The notes beneath the pieces are model-generated. The model did not search any database and was not told the DNA's origin. It was given only the letters and a program-made list of their open reading frames with translations. A program made the position numbers and the translations under genes. Below are positions 8,026 through 15,098 of a stretch of 21,073 nt of DNA, one piece after another. Position 1 is the first letter of the stretch, and the number at the start of each line of letters is the position of its first letter. This DNA comes from a virus, in IMG/VR virus record IMGVR_UViG_3300010354_000834, positions 1-21,073 of that record; one strand, given 5' to 3'.

Positions 8026-8247
8026 ATGCAAGTCCCAAACTGGAAGCATCACTCAAAGAAAGAACAGAAACGAAAACTTAAACCGCAAGCACTGAGGCAA
8101 GCAAAAGCACGACTTGCTCAGTTCAAAAAGCGTCACATGGGTCACCCAAAAGGTGACCTTTCGTTTTATGATGGTCTCATACGAAATAAATCCGATGGCA
8201 GTCTCTCACGAAATCAAATCCCAACTTGCCAAACTGCTTGCCACTGA
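8026..8247 (+). CDS. Small basic hypothetical protein
   Basis: This 73-codon frame starts 14 bases after gp46. Its first 40 residues are extremely basic and helical (HHSKKEQKRKLKPQALRQAK, then ARLAQFKKRHMGHPKGDLS), which looks like a real nucleic-acid-binding peptide. The last 20-27 codons overlap the start of the next large gene in another frame and read like a shadow of it. A perfect hairpin (8140-8158) lies inside the frame. It could be a genuine small gene overlapping its neighbour by up to 53-80 bases, or a leader peptide. I recognise no family. Confidence 0.45.
   Translation: MQVPNWKHHSKKEQKRKLKPQALRQAKARLAQFKKRHMGHPKGDLSFYDGLIRNKSDGSLSRNQIPTCQTACH
8140..8161 (+). terminator. Hairpin before the VWA gene, possible weak terminator
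   Basis: GGTCACC (8140-8146) pairs perfectly with GGTGACC (8152-8158) around a CAAAA loop. It is followed by TTTCGTTTT, a broken T run. It resembles the other terminators in the window but lies inside the 73-codon frame and 9 bases before the first candidate ATG (8168) of the next gene, so it could instead control translation. Confidence 0.5.
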
Positions 8248-10381
8248 AGACCTTGTGGTGGAGCACAAGAAAGTTCCTACTGCCTGCTTCAACGTTCACA
8301 CTCGTGTTCTAACTCTGCCTCTGTGGGAAAAGGCAAGTGGACTTGTGTATGACCTTCTGGTGGGTCATGAGGTGGGTCATGCTCTCTTCACTCCTGATGA
8401 AGATTGGTTGGAAACCGTGAAAGTTCCTCAACAGTTTGTGAATGTGGTTGAGGATGCTCGCATTGAGAAACTGATGAAACGTAAGTATGCTGGACTTGCT
8501 AAGACTTTCTTCAACGGTTATAAGGAACTGAATGAAGAAGACTTCTTCCAACTTGAAGATGAAGATATTTCTTCTTTCAATCTTGCTGACCGTGCCAATC
8601 TTTACTTTAAAGTTGGTAACTTTGTTACCTTAGATTTTAAACCAGAAGAACAAGAAATCCTTAACCTGATTGATGCTTGCGAAAGTTTTGCTGATACCCT
8701 GATTGCTGCTGAAGAACTTTACAAGTATTGTAAGAAGGAAAAGGAGCAGCAGCAAAAAGTCGCAGACTTTGATTCGCACGAAACTCAAGGAAATTCGCAG
8801 TCTCCTGCTAGTGATTTTGTGGAGACCAATAACTCCTCTTCTGAGCAAGAGGGTGAGAGTGATAACTCATCCGAAAAAGAGTCCTCAGAATCCTATGGTG
8901 GCACTGCTAAAGGTGATGAAACTCCTGTGAAATCTTCTGGGAAAAAAGAAGAACCAGAAGTTCGTACTGCAGAATCTTTGGAAGATAAGATTCGTGATCT
9001 TGTTGGTAACGATGAATATGAGAATGTTTATCTTGAAGTTCCGCAAGTAAATCTTGAAACTGTGATTGGTAAAAATTCTGAAGTTCATAAAGATATTGAT
9101 GATTCATTTGCTCATCAACAGAAACTTCACAATAATCATGCAGAAGAGAAGGGTTATAATCCAGTAAATCTCTATAAAGAATCTGATGTTGATTTTAAGA
9201 AATTTAAGTCTTCTGCTCAGAAAGAAGTCAATTATCTGGTGAAAGAGTTTGAGTGCCGCAAGGCAGCAGATCAGTATGCCCGTGCATCCACTTCTCGCAC
9301 GGGTGTTCTTGATACAAATCGTCTTCATACCTACAAATATAATGAAGATCTGTTCAAGAAGGTTTCTGTGATTCCTGACGGTAAGAATCATGGTCTGGTA
9401 TTTGTGCTGGACTGGAGTGGTTCTATGGCAGAAGTGATGCTTGATACTTGTAAGCAACTTTTCAACCTAGTTTGGTTCTGTAAGAAAGTATCTATTCCTT
9501 TTGAAGTTTATGCCTTCACTAATGAATGGAGACGTGGTGAGTATGATTATGAAAATGACTGCTATCTTGCCGCGGACCGCACCCCTCACTATCAAAAGAA
9601 GGAGGGACTTCTAGTTGTTGATGAAACTTTTGCTATGATGAACATTCTCACTAGTAAAGTTTCTGGTAGTGTTCTTGAGCATCAAATGTTGAATATCTGG
9701 AGGCTTGCTTATTGCTTCGGTAGGACTTACAGTTCTCCTTTTACATATTCTAATCGTCTTGGTCTTTCTGGAACTCCTCTGAATGAAGCACTGATTACTC
9801 TTCATCAAATTCTTCCTAAATTCCAGAAAGAAAACAAACTCCAGAAAGTTCAGTGTATCGTTCTGACTGATGGTGAAGCAAATCAACTTGTTCATCATCG
9901 GGAAATTAAACGTGCTTGGGAGAAAGAACCTTTTATTGGAACTGGATATATTAACCCTTGTTCTGCATTCCTTCGTGACCGCAAACTTGGAACTACCTAT
10001 AAGTTTGGTTATGGATATCATGAATTTACCGATACTCTTCTCAGGAACTTGAAGGATAAGTTTTCTTCCACAAACTTCATTGGTATTCGTGTTCTAGAAA
10101 GTCGTAATGCAAATCGTTTCATTCAACTTTACCATTCTTATACTGATAAGCAGTATGAAAAAATTCAAAATGATTGGAAAAAGGTGAAGAGTTTTACTAT
10201 CACCAATTCTGGATATGATGCATACTTTGGAATGTCAGCATCTGCGCTTTCTCAGGATTCTGAGTTTGAAGTTGCTGAGGATGCTACCAAGTCTCAAATC
10301 AAATCTGCTTTTGTCAAGTCTCTGAAGACTAAAAAACTCAACAAGAAAGTTCTTGGTGAGTTCATTTCTCTCGTTGCCTAA
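8195..10381 (+). CDS. CobT-like VWA-domain protein with HExxH zincin motif
   Basis: A large protein, 728 residues from the ATG at 8195. ATGs at 8168 and 8114 are in frame; 8168 is a real alternative, while 8114 would start before the hairpin. The N-terminal domain has GHEVGHALFTP with H58, E59 and H62, then NVVEDARIEK with Glu86 and Glu91, a gluzincin-like spacing for a zinc metallopeptidase. Residues about 178-263 are a Ser/Glu/Lys low-complexity linker. From about 340 a CobT-like segment leads into a von Willebrand A domain: LVFVLDWSGSM (MIDAS Asp406) and VLTDGEANQ. It stands close to the CobS/MoxR-type ATPase, and MoxR-VWA pairs usually work together. I infer a remodelling or proteolytic complex; a cobalt chelatase role is unproven. 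Early codons are GC-rich like gp23. Confidence 0.85.
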   Translation: MAVSHEIKSQLAKLLATEDLVVEHKKVPTACFNVHTRVLTLPLWEKASGLVYDLLVGHEVGHALFTPDEDWLETVKVPQQFVNVVEDARIEKLMKRKYAGLAKTFFNGYKELNEEDFFQLEDEDISSFNLADRANLYFKVGNFVTLDFKPEEQEILNLIDACESFADTLIAAEELYKYCKKEKEQQQKVADFDSHETQGNSQSPASDFVETNNSSSEQEGESDNSSEKESSESYGGTAKGDETPVKSSGKKEEPEVRTAESLEDKIRDLVGNDEYENVYLEVPQVNLETVIGKNSEVHKDIDDSFAHQQKLHNNHAEEKGYNPVNLYKESDVDFKKFKSSAQKEVNYLVKEFECRKAADQYARASTSRTGVLDTNRLHTYKYNEDLFKKVSVIPDGKNHGLVFVLDWSGSMAEVMLDTCKQLFNLVWFCKKVSIPFEVYAFTNEWRRGEYDYENDCYLAADRTPHYQKKEGLLVVDETFAMMNILTSKVSGSVLEHQMLNIWRLAYCFGRTYSSPFTYSNRLGLSGTPLNEALITLHQILPKFQKENKLQKVQCIVLTDGEANQLVHHREIKRAWEKEPFIGTGYINPCSAFLRDRKLGTTYKFGYGYHEFTDTLLRNLKDKFSSTNFIGIRVLESRNANRFIQLYHSYTDKQYEKIQNDWKKVKSFTITNSGYDAYFGMSASALSQDSEFEVAEDATKSQIKSAFVKSLKTKKLNKKVLGEFISLVA

Positions 10382-10384
10382 ATA
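10378..10384 (+). promoter_or_regulatory. Late-type promoter box CTAAATA for the Lys-rich protein
   Basis: The exact CTAAATA overlaps the TAA stop of the VWA gene and lies 20 bases before the ATG at 10405. It is one of only three exact copies I found by eye in the window, all just ahead of start codons. A small CTAAA/TTTAG hairpin (10386-10400 region) follows in the leader. Confidence 0.65.
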
Positions 10385-10404
10385 CCTAAAAACTGTTTAG
10401 TAAT

Positions 10405-10917
10405 ATGAAAACTTTTCAGCAATTTGTGCAGGAGTGTTACTCTATTCAAGAAACTTCTCTTACTCGTGTAATGAGTAAATCAAAGAAGGGTGGTATGGCA
10501 ATTATGTCAGCTCAACGTGGTGACAAGTCAAAGTCAGAAAACAAAGCACGTTCAAAACAACTTGAAAAGGATGTAAGAGGTGCAGGTCTTCCAGGTCCCA
10601 CAAAGGTTGCTGGTAGATATACTGAAAATCCAGGAACTCCTCAAGAAAAGAAAGTTGGTGAAAAGTCTCACGTAATTACTCCAGGAAAAAAAGGTAAGAG
10701 AAAGTTCAAGAAAGCAATTGAGAAACTAGGTAAAAAGTACGATCAAGATTCTGTTCTTCTTCAACGCAAGAAAGGTGGAGAGGCAACTCTTAAGGGAACT
10801 TCTAAAACATCTTGGCCTGGTAAAGGAAAGAATGTTAAAATAGGAAGTATGAAACCAGGTAGAACTGGTGAGTTTGATACTAAAGTTAAGAATAAAACAT
10901 TTACAGTTGAGCAATGA
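10405..10917 (+). CDS. Lys-rich protein with capsid-targeting-like N-terminus
   Basis: A 170-residue strongly basic protein. The first residues, MKTFQQFVQE, closely resemble MKTYQEFIAE of the T4 internal head proteins. In T4 this is the capsid-targeting sequence removed by prohead protease gp21 after (I/L)xE. A second possible cleavage site is SIQE before TSLT (residue 17). The body (MSAQRGDKSKSENKARSKQL, then GRYTENPG, EKSHVITP and KKYDQDSVLLQRK) resembles my recollection of DUF3293-type proteins; that match is tentative. It sits behind a CTAAATA late box, as a virion protein should. It may be packaged with DNA and ejected into the host. Its stop overlaps the next start (ATGA). Function unproven. 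Confidence 0.75.
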   Translation: MKTFQQFVQECYSIQETSLTRVMSKSKKGGMAIMSAQRGDKSKSENKARSKQLEKDVRGAGLPGPTKVAGRYTENPGTPQEKKVGEKSHVITPGKKGKRKFKKAIEKLGKKYDQDSVLLQRKKGGEATLKGTSKTSWPGKGKNVKIGSMKPGRTGEFDTKVKNKTFTVEQ

Positions 10918-11099
10918 AAACTAAATTTCCATTTGAACACGTAGTAAAATACGATACTAAAGAAGTATGGATTAAGTGTAATAGCAGTACAACTGCTATG
11001 GGTATTCCCGCACTTGTTAAAAAATATTATCCAGGTTATACTGGTCATATAGCAAGTGATGAGTACCTTGAAGAACTCAAAAACCAGTTGGCAAACTGA
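10914..11099 (+). CDS. Hypothetical 61-residue protein
   Basis: A small mixed-charge protein (MKTKFPFEHVVKYDTKEVWI start) ending in a helix, SDEYLEELKNQLAN. It overlaps the stop of the Lys-rich gene by 4 bases and is followed within 10 bases by a terminator, so the two genes form a short, probably late, unit. The central PALVKKYYPGYTGHI has no motif I recognise. No signal peptide or membrane segment is seen. Confidence 0.7.
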   Translation: MKTKFPFEHVVKYDTKEVWIKCNSSTTAMGIPALVKKYYPGYTGHIASDEYLEELKNQLAN

Positions 11100-11105
11100 C
11101 CACAG

Positions 11106-11128
11106 GGGTCCCAAGCGGACCCTTTTTT
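11106..11128 (+). terminator. Intrinsic terminator before the CobS-like gene
   Basis: GGGTCC (11106-11111) pairs with GGACCC (11117-11122) across a CAAGC loop and is followed by six T residues. It closes the Lys-rich/61-residue unit. Confidence 0.9.
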
Positions 11129-11132
11129 CGTT

Positions 11133-11138
11133 TATAAT
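11133..11138 (+). promoter_or_regulatory. -10-like TATAAT upstream of the CobS-like gene
   Basis: A perfect TATAAT lies 5 bases after the terminator T run and 26 bases before the ATG at 11164. No acceptable -35 box occurs 15-19 bases upstream, where the terminator stem lies, so activity would need an activator or altered polymerase. Confidence 0.45.
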
Positions 11139-11163
11139 GACTAAGTTGAAACGAAACAAACGA

Positions 11164-12255
11164 ATGGCACTCTCCTCCGACTACATCCGCACTTCTCTTC
11201 AAAACCTTTACGGCACTGCTGTAACTGGTGCTGATATTCGTGCTTGGTGTGCTCTGAACGATGCTAACTATCAAACTGTTACTAAAAAGTTGGATCAATT
11301 TAAAGTTGGTCGTGGTAAATGGAATCTTGAGGTGACTCAACAAAAAGTTGATGAGATTGAACGTTCTTATCAAGCTCCCTCTGCTCTTCCTGCTGTGGAA
11401 CAAAACCTTATTCCTGATAAAGATGATACCTTCGTCAAGTTTGGTAACTTTAGTGACATTAAAAAAATTATTCAGTCCCGTATTTTTTATCCTGCGTTCA
11501 TTACGGGTCTTTCGGGTAACGGTAAAACGTTCTCTGTGGAGCAAGCTTGTGCTCAACTGAAACGTGAATTGATTCGTGTGAATATCACGATTGAAACTGA
11601 TGAGGATGACCTGATTGGTGGTTTCCGACTGGTAAATGGTGAAACTGTTTGGCATAATGGTCCTGTGGTAGAAGCACTTGAACGTGGTGCCGTGTTGCTT
11701 CTGGATGAGATTGACCTTGCTTCTAATAAAATCCTGTGTCTCCAGTCCATCCTTGAAGGTAAGGGTGTCTTCCTTAAAAAGATTGGACGTTTTATCAAAC
11801 CTTCTGCTGGGTTCAATGTGATTGCCACTGCCAACACGAAAGGTAAGGGTTCTGATGATGGTCGTTTTATCGGCACCAACGTGCTTAATGAAGCTTTCCT
11901 TGAACGATTCCCTGTGACATTTGAGCAGTCTTATCCTGCCCCTTCAACTGAGCAAAAGATCCTTGAAGGTGTTGCTCTGGATTTGCAGGTGGAAGACCGT
12001 GACTTCTGCAAACGTTTGGTGGACTGGGCAGACATCATCCGTAAGACTTTTTACGATGGTGGTATTGAAGAAATCATCAGCACCCGTCGTCTAGTTCATA
12101 TCATTCGTGCCTATAGCATTTTCCAAGATAAGGCAAAGGCAATCCAAGTGTGCGTGAACCGTTTTGACGATGAAACAAAGCAAGCATTCCTTGAACTTTA
12201 TGACAAGGTTGATGCTGACTTCCAACTTCCTGTTGACCAGGAACCCCAGTCCTGA
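11164..12255 (+). CDS. cobS: CobS/MoxR-type AAA+ ATPase
   Basis: A 363-residue AAA+ ATPase of the MoxR/CobS group; cyanophage homologues are usually annotated CobS (cobaltochelatase subunit). An N-terminal region (about 1-95) precedes the ATPase core. Walker A GLSGNGKT is at 115-122, Walker B LLLDEID at about 178-184, with a sensor-like VIATANTKG, NEAFLERFPVTF and a sensor 2-like STRRLV. The frame is open back to 11056, but earlier starts would lie in the terminator or overlap the TATAAT, so the ATG at 11164 is chosen. The VWA/HExxH protein two genes upstream is its likely partner. Codon use and GC resemble gp23. A role in B12 synthesis is family annotation; a protein-remodelling role is equally plausible. 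Confidence 0.88.
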   Translation: MALSSDYIRTSLQNLYGTAVTGADIRAWCALNDANYQTVTKKLDQFKVGRGKWNLEVTQQKVDEIERSYQAPSALPAVEQNLIPDKDDTFVKFGNFSDIKKIIQSRIFYPAFITGLSGNGKTFSVEQACAQLKRELIRVNITIETDEDDLIGGFRLVNGETVWHNGPVVEALERGAVLLLDEIDLASNKILCLQSILEGKGVFLKKIGRFIKPSAGFNVIATANTKGKGSDDGRFIGTNVLNEAFLERFPVTFEQSYPAPSTEQKILEGVALDLQVEDRDFCKRLVDWADIIRKTFYDGGIEEIISTRRLVHIIRAYSIFQDKAKAIQVCVNRFDDETKQAFLELYDKVDADFQLPVDQEPQS

Positions 12256-12264
12256 TAGAATATT

Positions 12265-12290
12265 AGGAGGTCAATGTGCCTCCTCTTTTT
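12265..12290 (+). terminator. Intrinsic terminator after the CobS-like gene
   Basis: AGGAGG (12265-12270) pairs with CCTCCT (12279-12284) around an 8-base loop and is followed by C and five T residues. The 5' arm is also an anti-SD-complementary AGGAGG, but no start codon follows at a suitable distance. Confidence 0.85.
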
Positions 12291-12310
12291 GTCCTTTACT
12301 ATGAAACACA

Positions 12311-12820
12311 ATGTCTGAAAACTTTGAGAGCACTTATGAAAGTTCACTTGCCGACAATCCAATTTCTTTTGTAAACTCTGGATTGAAGGGTGGATCTTAT
12401 GGTGAATTTTCCAGTTCATATGAATATATTGATGGTAAATTTGGCGATGATCACATTAAAATTGATCCAAAAAGTCATCTTCCTTATCCTTATAATACTG
12501 TAATGCCTGAAGATACAAACAAAAACGGTTTTTGGAAATATGAAGAAGACAAAACACTGAAAGAAGTAGAGCAATATCTCTCCAGCACTTATCATTCTCA
12601 TTACACTTCTGAACAATCCAAAACTCAAACTCTTGATTTGATTGAGAGTATTGGTGATGCTGAAGCATTTACTCGTTCAAACGCAATCAAGTATCTTTCT
12701 CGTTTTGGTAAGAAGAATGGTAAATCAAAGATGGACATTCTGAAAGCCATTCATTATTGCATTCTTCTTTATCACTTTGCTGGTCTACACAAAAACATCA
12801 CTAACACTTACAATTATTGA
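12311..12820 (+). CDS. DUF3310-like protein (nucleotide kinase-like C-terminus)
   Basis: A 169-residue protein. The N-terminal 90 residues are polar, rich in Ser/Tyr/Asn/Asp and probably flexible. The C-terminal part, YHSHYTSEQSKTQTLDLIES then FTRSNAIKYLSRFGKKNGKS and MDILKAIHYCILLYHF (about 93-158), fits the DUF3310 pattern (hY, IDxIE, GNAIKYLxRxGKK, DlkKAxxYl) seen in phage proteins such as T7 gp1.7, a nucleotide kinase. The usual Gly of GNAIKY is Ser here. It follows the CobS terminator and lies directly before the sliding clamp, in a nucleotide/replication neighbourhood. The kinase role is inferred from family memory. Confidence 0.7.
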   Translation: MSENFESTYESSLADNPISFVNSGLKGGSYGEFSSSYEYIDGKFGDDHIKIDPKSHLPYPYNTVMPEDTNKNGFWKYEEDKTLKEVEQYLSSTYHSHYTSEQSKTQTLDLIESIGDAEAFTRSNAIKYLSRFGKKNGKSKMDILKAIHYCILLYHFAGLHKNITNTYNY

Positions 12821-12822
12821 TT

Positions 12823-13488
12823 ATGAAACTCTCTGATAAAACTCTCTCTGTTCTGAAGAATTTTTCTTCTATTAATCAATCTATGCTTTTTAAGCAAGGT
12901 AATAAACTTCGCACAATTTCTGTGATGAAAAATATTCTTGCTGAAGCAACTATTACGGAAGAGTTTCCAAAAGACTTTGGTATCTACGATCTTAACCAAT
13001 TCTTGAATGGTTTGAATCTCCACCAAAGTCCAGAACTGGATTTTAAAAATGATGGATATGCTGTCATTCGTGAAGGTAAAATGCGTTCAAAGTATTTCTT
13101 CGCAGATCCTAGTGTAATCATTACACCTCCTGAAAAAGATATTGTTCTTCCAAGTGAAGATGTATGTTTTGAACTGAGCACTGAACAACTGGACAAACTT
13201 CTGAAAGCAGCAGCAGTGTATCAACTTCCCGATATCTCTGCAGTTGGTGAAGGTGGTGTGGTAAAACTGGTTGTTCGTGATAAAAAGAATGACACCTCTA
13301 ACGATTTTGCGATCGTTGTTGGTGAAACTGATTCTGAGTTTGTGTTTAACTTCAAGGTTGAGAATATTAAAGTTCTTCCTGGAACTTACGAAGTAGTTGT
13401 TTCTCAAAAACTTCTGTCACGATTCCAATCCAAGAATCATGACTTGTGCTATTATATTGCTCTGGAGCCTGATTCTACTTTTGGATGA
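12823..13488 (+). CDS. 45: Sliding clamp gp45
   Basis: gp45 is the trimeric DNA polymerase processivity clamp and, in T4, the activator of gp55-dependent late transcription. The product is 221 residues (T4: 228). The N-terminus MKLSDKTLSVLKNFSSINQS and the ENIKVLPGTYEVVVSQKLLS, YYIALEPDSTFG ending are typical of the family. The ATG at 12823 is preferred over an in-frame TTG at 12817. It starts 2 bases after the previous stop, and its own stop overlaps the next gene (ATGA). The sequence around the ATG (TTATTGATTATGAAA) is AU-rich and unstructured, as expected of a RegA target. Confidence 0.94.
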   Translation: MKLSDKTLSVLKNFSSINQSMLFKQGNKLRTISVMKNILAEATITEEFPKDFGIYDLNQFLNGLNLHQSPELDFKNDGYAVIREGKMRSKYFFADPSVIITPPEKDIVLPSEDVCFELSTEQLDKLLKAAAVYQLPDISAVGEGGVVKLVVRDKKNDTSNDFAIVVGETDSEFVFNFKVENIKVLPGTYEVVVSQKLLSRFQSKNHDLCYYIALEPDSTFG

Positions 13489-13997
13489 ATATTTTCGTCA
13501 CATCTCCATTTCCTGCCGAGAGTGCTATTTGTCTCCCCGATAAACACATCGTCAAGATGCCCCTAGAGTGCTGTCAGATGCTCTCTATCGTCGCCTCTGA
13601 CAAGTGGGGGCACGGGTATGGGACTCTTCCTAAGGCAGATGGAACCCCCTACAAGACCGAGAAAGGAGCATTCCGTAATCATCCCTGCACCAAATGGGCA
13701 ATGGAAAGTATTCATAATGCCTATTGGTTAATCAAATGGGGATTGAATTTGTCTGATGAATATAGTTTGAGGTACAATAAAACTCATTCCTGCTACAAAA
13801 CACTTGTAGATGCTTACTATCTTTTTCCAAAGGGAAAGATTACTGAAGTAACACCATTTGCCCGTGCGATGCCAGATGAATTTAAATTTGACACAAGCAT
13901 TGACACTTTTACTGCTTACAAGATGTATATCGCATCCAAACCTTGGGTTGCATCTAATTATCTTCGTATGCCGCAACGAAAACCTGACTGGGTATAA
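13485..13997 (+). CDS. Conserved phage protein of unknown function
   Basis: A 170-residue protein with the pattern MNIFVTSPFPAESA, DKHIVKMPLECCQMLS (about 19-34), HPCTKWAMESIHNAYWLIKW and LSDEYSLRY...H. I recall similar frames in other T4-like phages (CDKHvvKMilEsaQmLs, hPc.vWa.es..Ny.WL) without a proven function. The DKH..KM..E..Q element loosely recalls the N-terminus of pyrimidine-dimer glycosylases, but this is too weak to call. Base composition changes sharply within the gene: 53% GC over 13501-13680 against 35% over 13741-13920 (counted by hand). It overlaps the gp45 stop by 4 bases and lies 7 bases before gp44. Confidence 0.8.
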   Translation: MNIFVTSPFPAESAICLPDKHIVKMPLECCQMLSIVASDKWGHGYGTLPKADGTPYKTEKGAFRNHPCTKWAMESIHNAYWLIKWGLNLSDEYSLRYNKTHSCYKTLVDAYYLFPKGKITEVTPFARAMPDEFKFDTSIDTFTAYKMYIASKPWVASNYLRMPQRKPDWV

Positions 13998-13999
13998 CT

Positions 14000-14008
14000 A
14001 AATTATGA
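14000..14008 (+). promoter_or_regulatory. Candidate RegA operator at the gp44 start
   Basis: AAATTATGA spanning the gp44 start codon (14005-14007) is identical to the core of the T4 gene 44 RegA recognition element as I remember it (GGAAAUUAUGA). RegA is encoded downstream in the same cluster, so autogenous-style repression of clamp-loader translation is plausible. Confidence 0.5.
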
Positions 14009-14949
14009 CGAGTGAATTTCTTTTTGTGGAGAAATACCGTCCTCAAGTAATTGATGATTGTATTCTTCCTGATGATACTAAAAAAACATTTAAGGAGTTT
14101 GTTGAGAAGGGGGAAATTCCAAATCTTCTTCTTGCTGGACCTCCTGGAATTGGTAAAACGACCATTGCAAAGGCATTATGTAATGAATTGGGGGCAGATT
14201 ATTATGTCATCAACGGATCCGACGAAGGACGTTTCTTGGATACTGTACGAAACCAAGCAAAAAACTTTGCTTCGACCGTCTCACTTACGGGATCTTCTAA
14301 ACACAAAGTCATCATCATTGATGAAGCTGACAACACGGGGAACGACGTACAACTCCTACTACGGGCGAATATTGAGGCATTTTATAACAACTGCCGATTC
14401 ATCTTCACTTGCAACTACAAGAACAAGATTATTGAACCTCTTCACTCCCGATGTGCCGTTATTGACTTTACCATTAAAGGGAAGCAAAGAGTTCAACTTG
14501 CAGGTAGTTTCTTTCAACGACTTCAATCAATCTTGGATTCGGAGAAGATTGAATATGATGAAAAAGTCGTTGCAGAACTTGTTACAAAACACTTCCCAGA
14601 TTTTCGTAGGGTCCTCAATGAATGCCAGAGATACTCTACAGGAGGAAAAATCGACTCGGGCATTCTTGCATCTTTCTCAGACATCTCTGTAAATGAACTT
14701 ATTAAAAATCTCAAGGATAAAAACTTTTCTGAAGTCCGAAAGTGGGTGGTCTCCAACTTGGACAACGATGCTAGCAGTCTACTTCGCAGGATTTATGACG
14801 CCGCTTACGATTGCCTTGTTCCCGCATCTATCCCTGCTGCCGTTCTTGTTATTGCTAAGTATCAATACCAATGTGCGTTCGTGGCTGACCAGGAAGTAAA
14901 TCTTCTTGCAGCATTAACTGAAATAATGGTTGAATGTGAATTCAAATGA
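14005..14949 (+). CDS. 44: Clamp loader large subunit gp44
   Basis: gp44 is the AAA+ ATPase subunit that, with gp62, loads gp45 on DNA. Length is 314 residues (T4: 319). Walker A AGPPGIGKTT is at 44-53, Walker B IIDEAD at 104-109, sensor 1 FTCNYKNKI at 134-142 and the SRC arginine-finger motif at 148-150. All are intact. It follows the unknown 170-residue gene by 7 bases and overlaps the next gene, a 50-residue membrane protein, by 4 bases. In T4 gp62 follows directly; here two genes intervene. Confidence 0.96.
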   Translation: MTSEFLFVEKYRPQVIDDCILPDDTKKTFKEFVEKGEIPNLLLAGPPGIGKTTIAKALCNELGADYYVINGSDEGRFLDTVRNQAKNFASTVSLTGSSKHKVIIIDEADNTGNDVQLLLRANIEAFYNNCRFIFTCNYKNKIIEPLHSRCAVIDFTIKGKQRVQLAGSFFQRLQSILDSEKIEYDEKVVAELVTKHFPDFRRVLNECQRYSTGGKIDSGILASFSDISVNELIKNLKDKNFSEVRKWVVSNLDNDASSLLRRIYDAAYDCLVPASIPAAVLVIAKYQYQCAFVADQEVNLLAALTEIMVECEFK

Positions 14950-15098
14950 AATATCAAATCAAATCTTCTTGGTATTATATTTTTTGGGGTGCCATGGCAG
15001 TTGCTGTGATTGGTGGGCAAATTTATGTTGGAACTGGTTATCGTGAGATGGCAGAGGCAACCAAATCTGTTGATATTTTTGTGAAATGCGTGAAATGA
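14946..15098 (+). CDS. Single-pass membrane mini-protein (50 residues)
   Basis: A 50-codon frame, MKYQIKSSWYYIFWGAMAVA at the N-terminus, then VIGGQIYVGTGYREMAEATK and a short tail ending FVKCVK. Residues about 9-30 form one hydrophobic helix after a basic N-terminus, so an N-in, C-out single-pass inner-membrane protein is likely. It has no cleavable signal site I can see. The ATG overlaps the gp44 stop (ATGA) and its TGA overlaps the Dam ATG (ATGA), giving back-to-back translational coupling that supports it as a real gene. I know no family. Confidence 0.75.
   Translation: MKYQIKSSWYYIFWGAMAVAVIGGQIYVGTGYREMAEATKSVDIFVKCVK

Noticed and set aside
8114-8194. Upstream ATG at 8114 as start of the VWA protein
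   Set aside because: It would place the hairpin inside the coding region and add residues coded by the overlapping basic mini-gene; 8168 remains possible, 8195 preferred.
11077-11655. A 192-codon minus-strand frame opposite the CobS-like gene
   Set aside because: It is antisense to a secure AAA+ gene and runs through the terminator, with no ribosome site or recognisable domain; all real genes are on the + strand.
14051-14692. A 213-codon + strand frame overlapping gp44
   Set aside because: gp44 has every clamp-loader motif in its own frame; this is an out-of-frame shadow.
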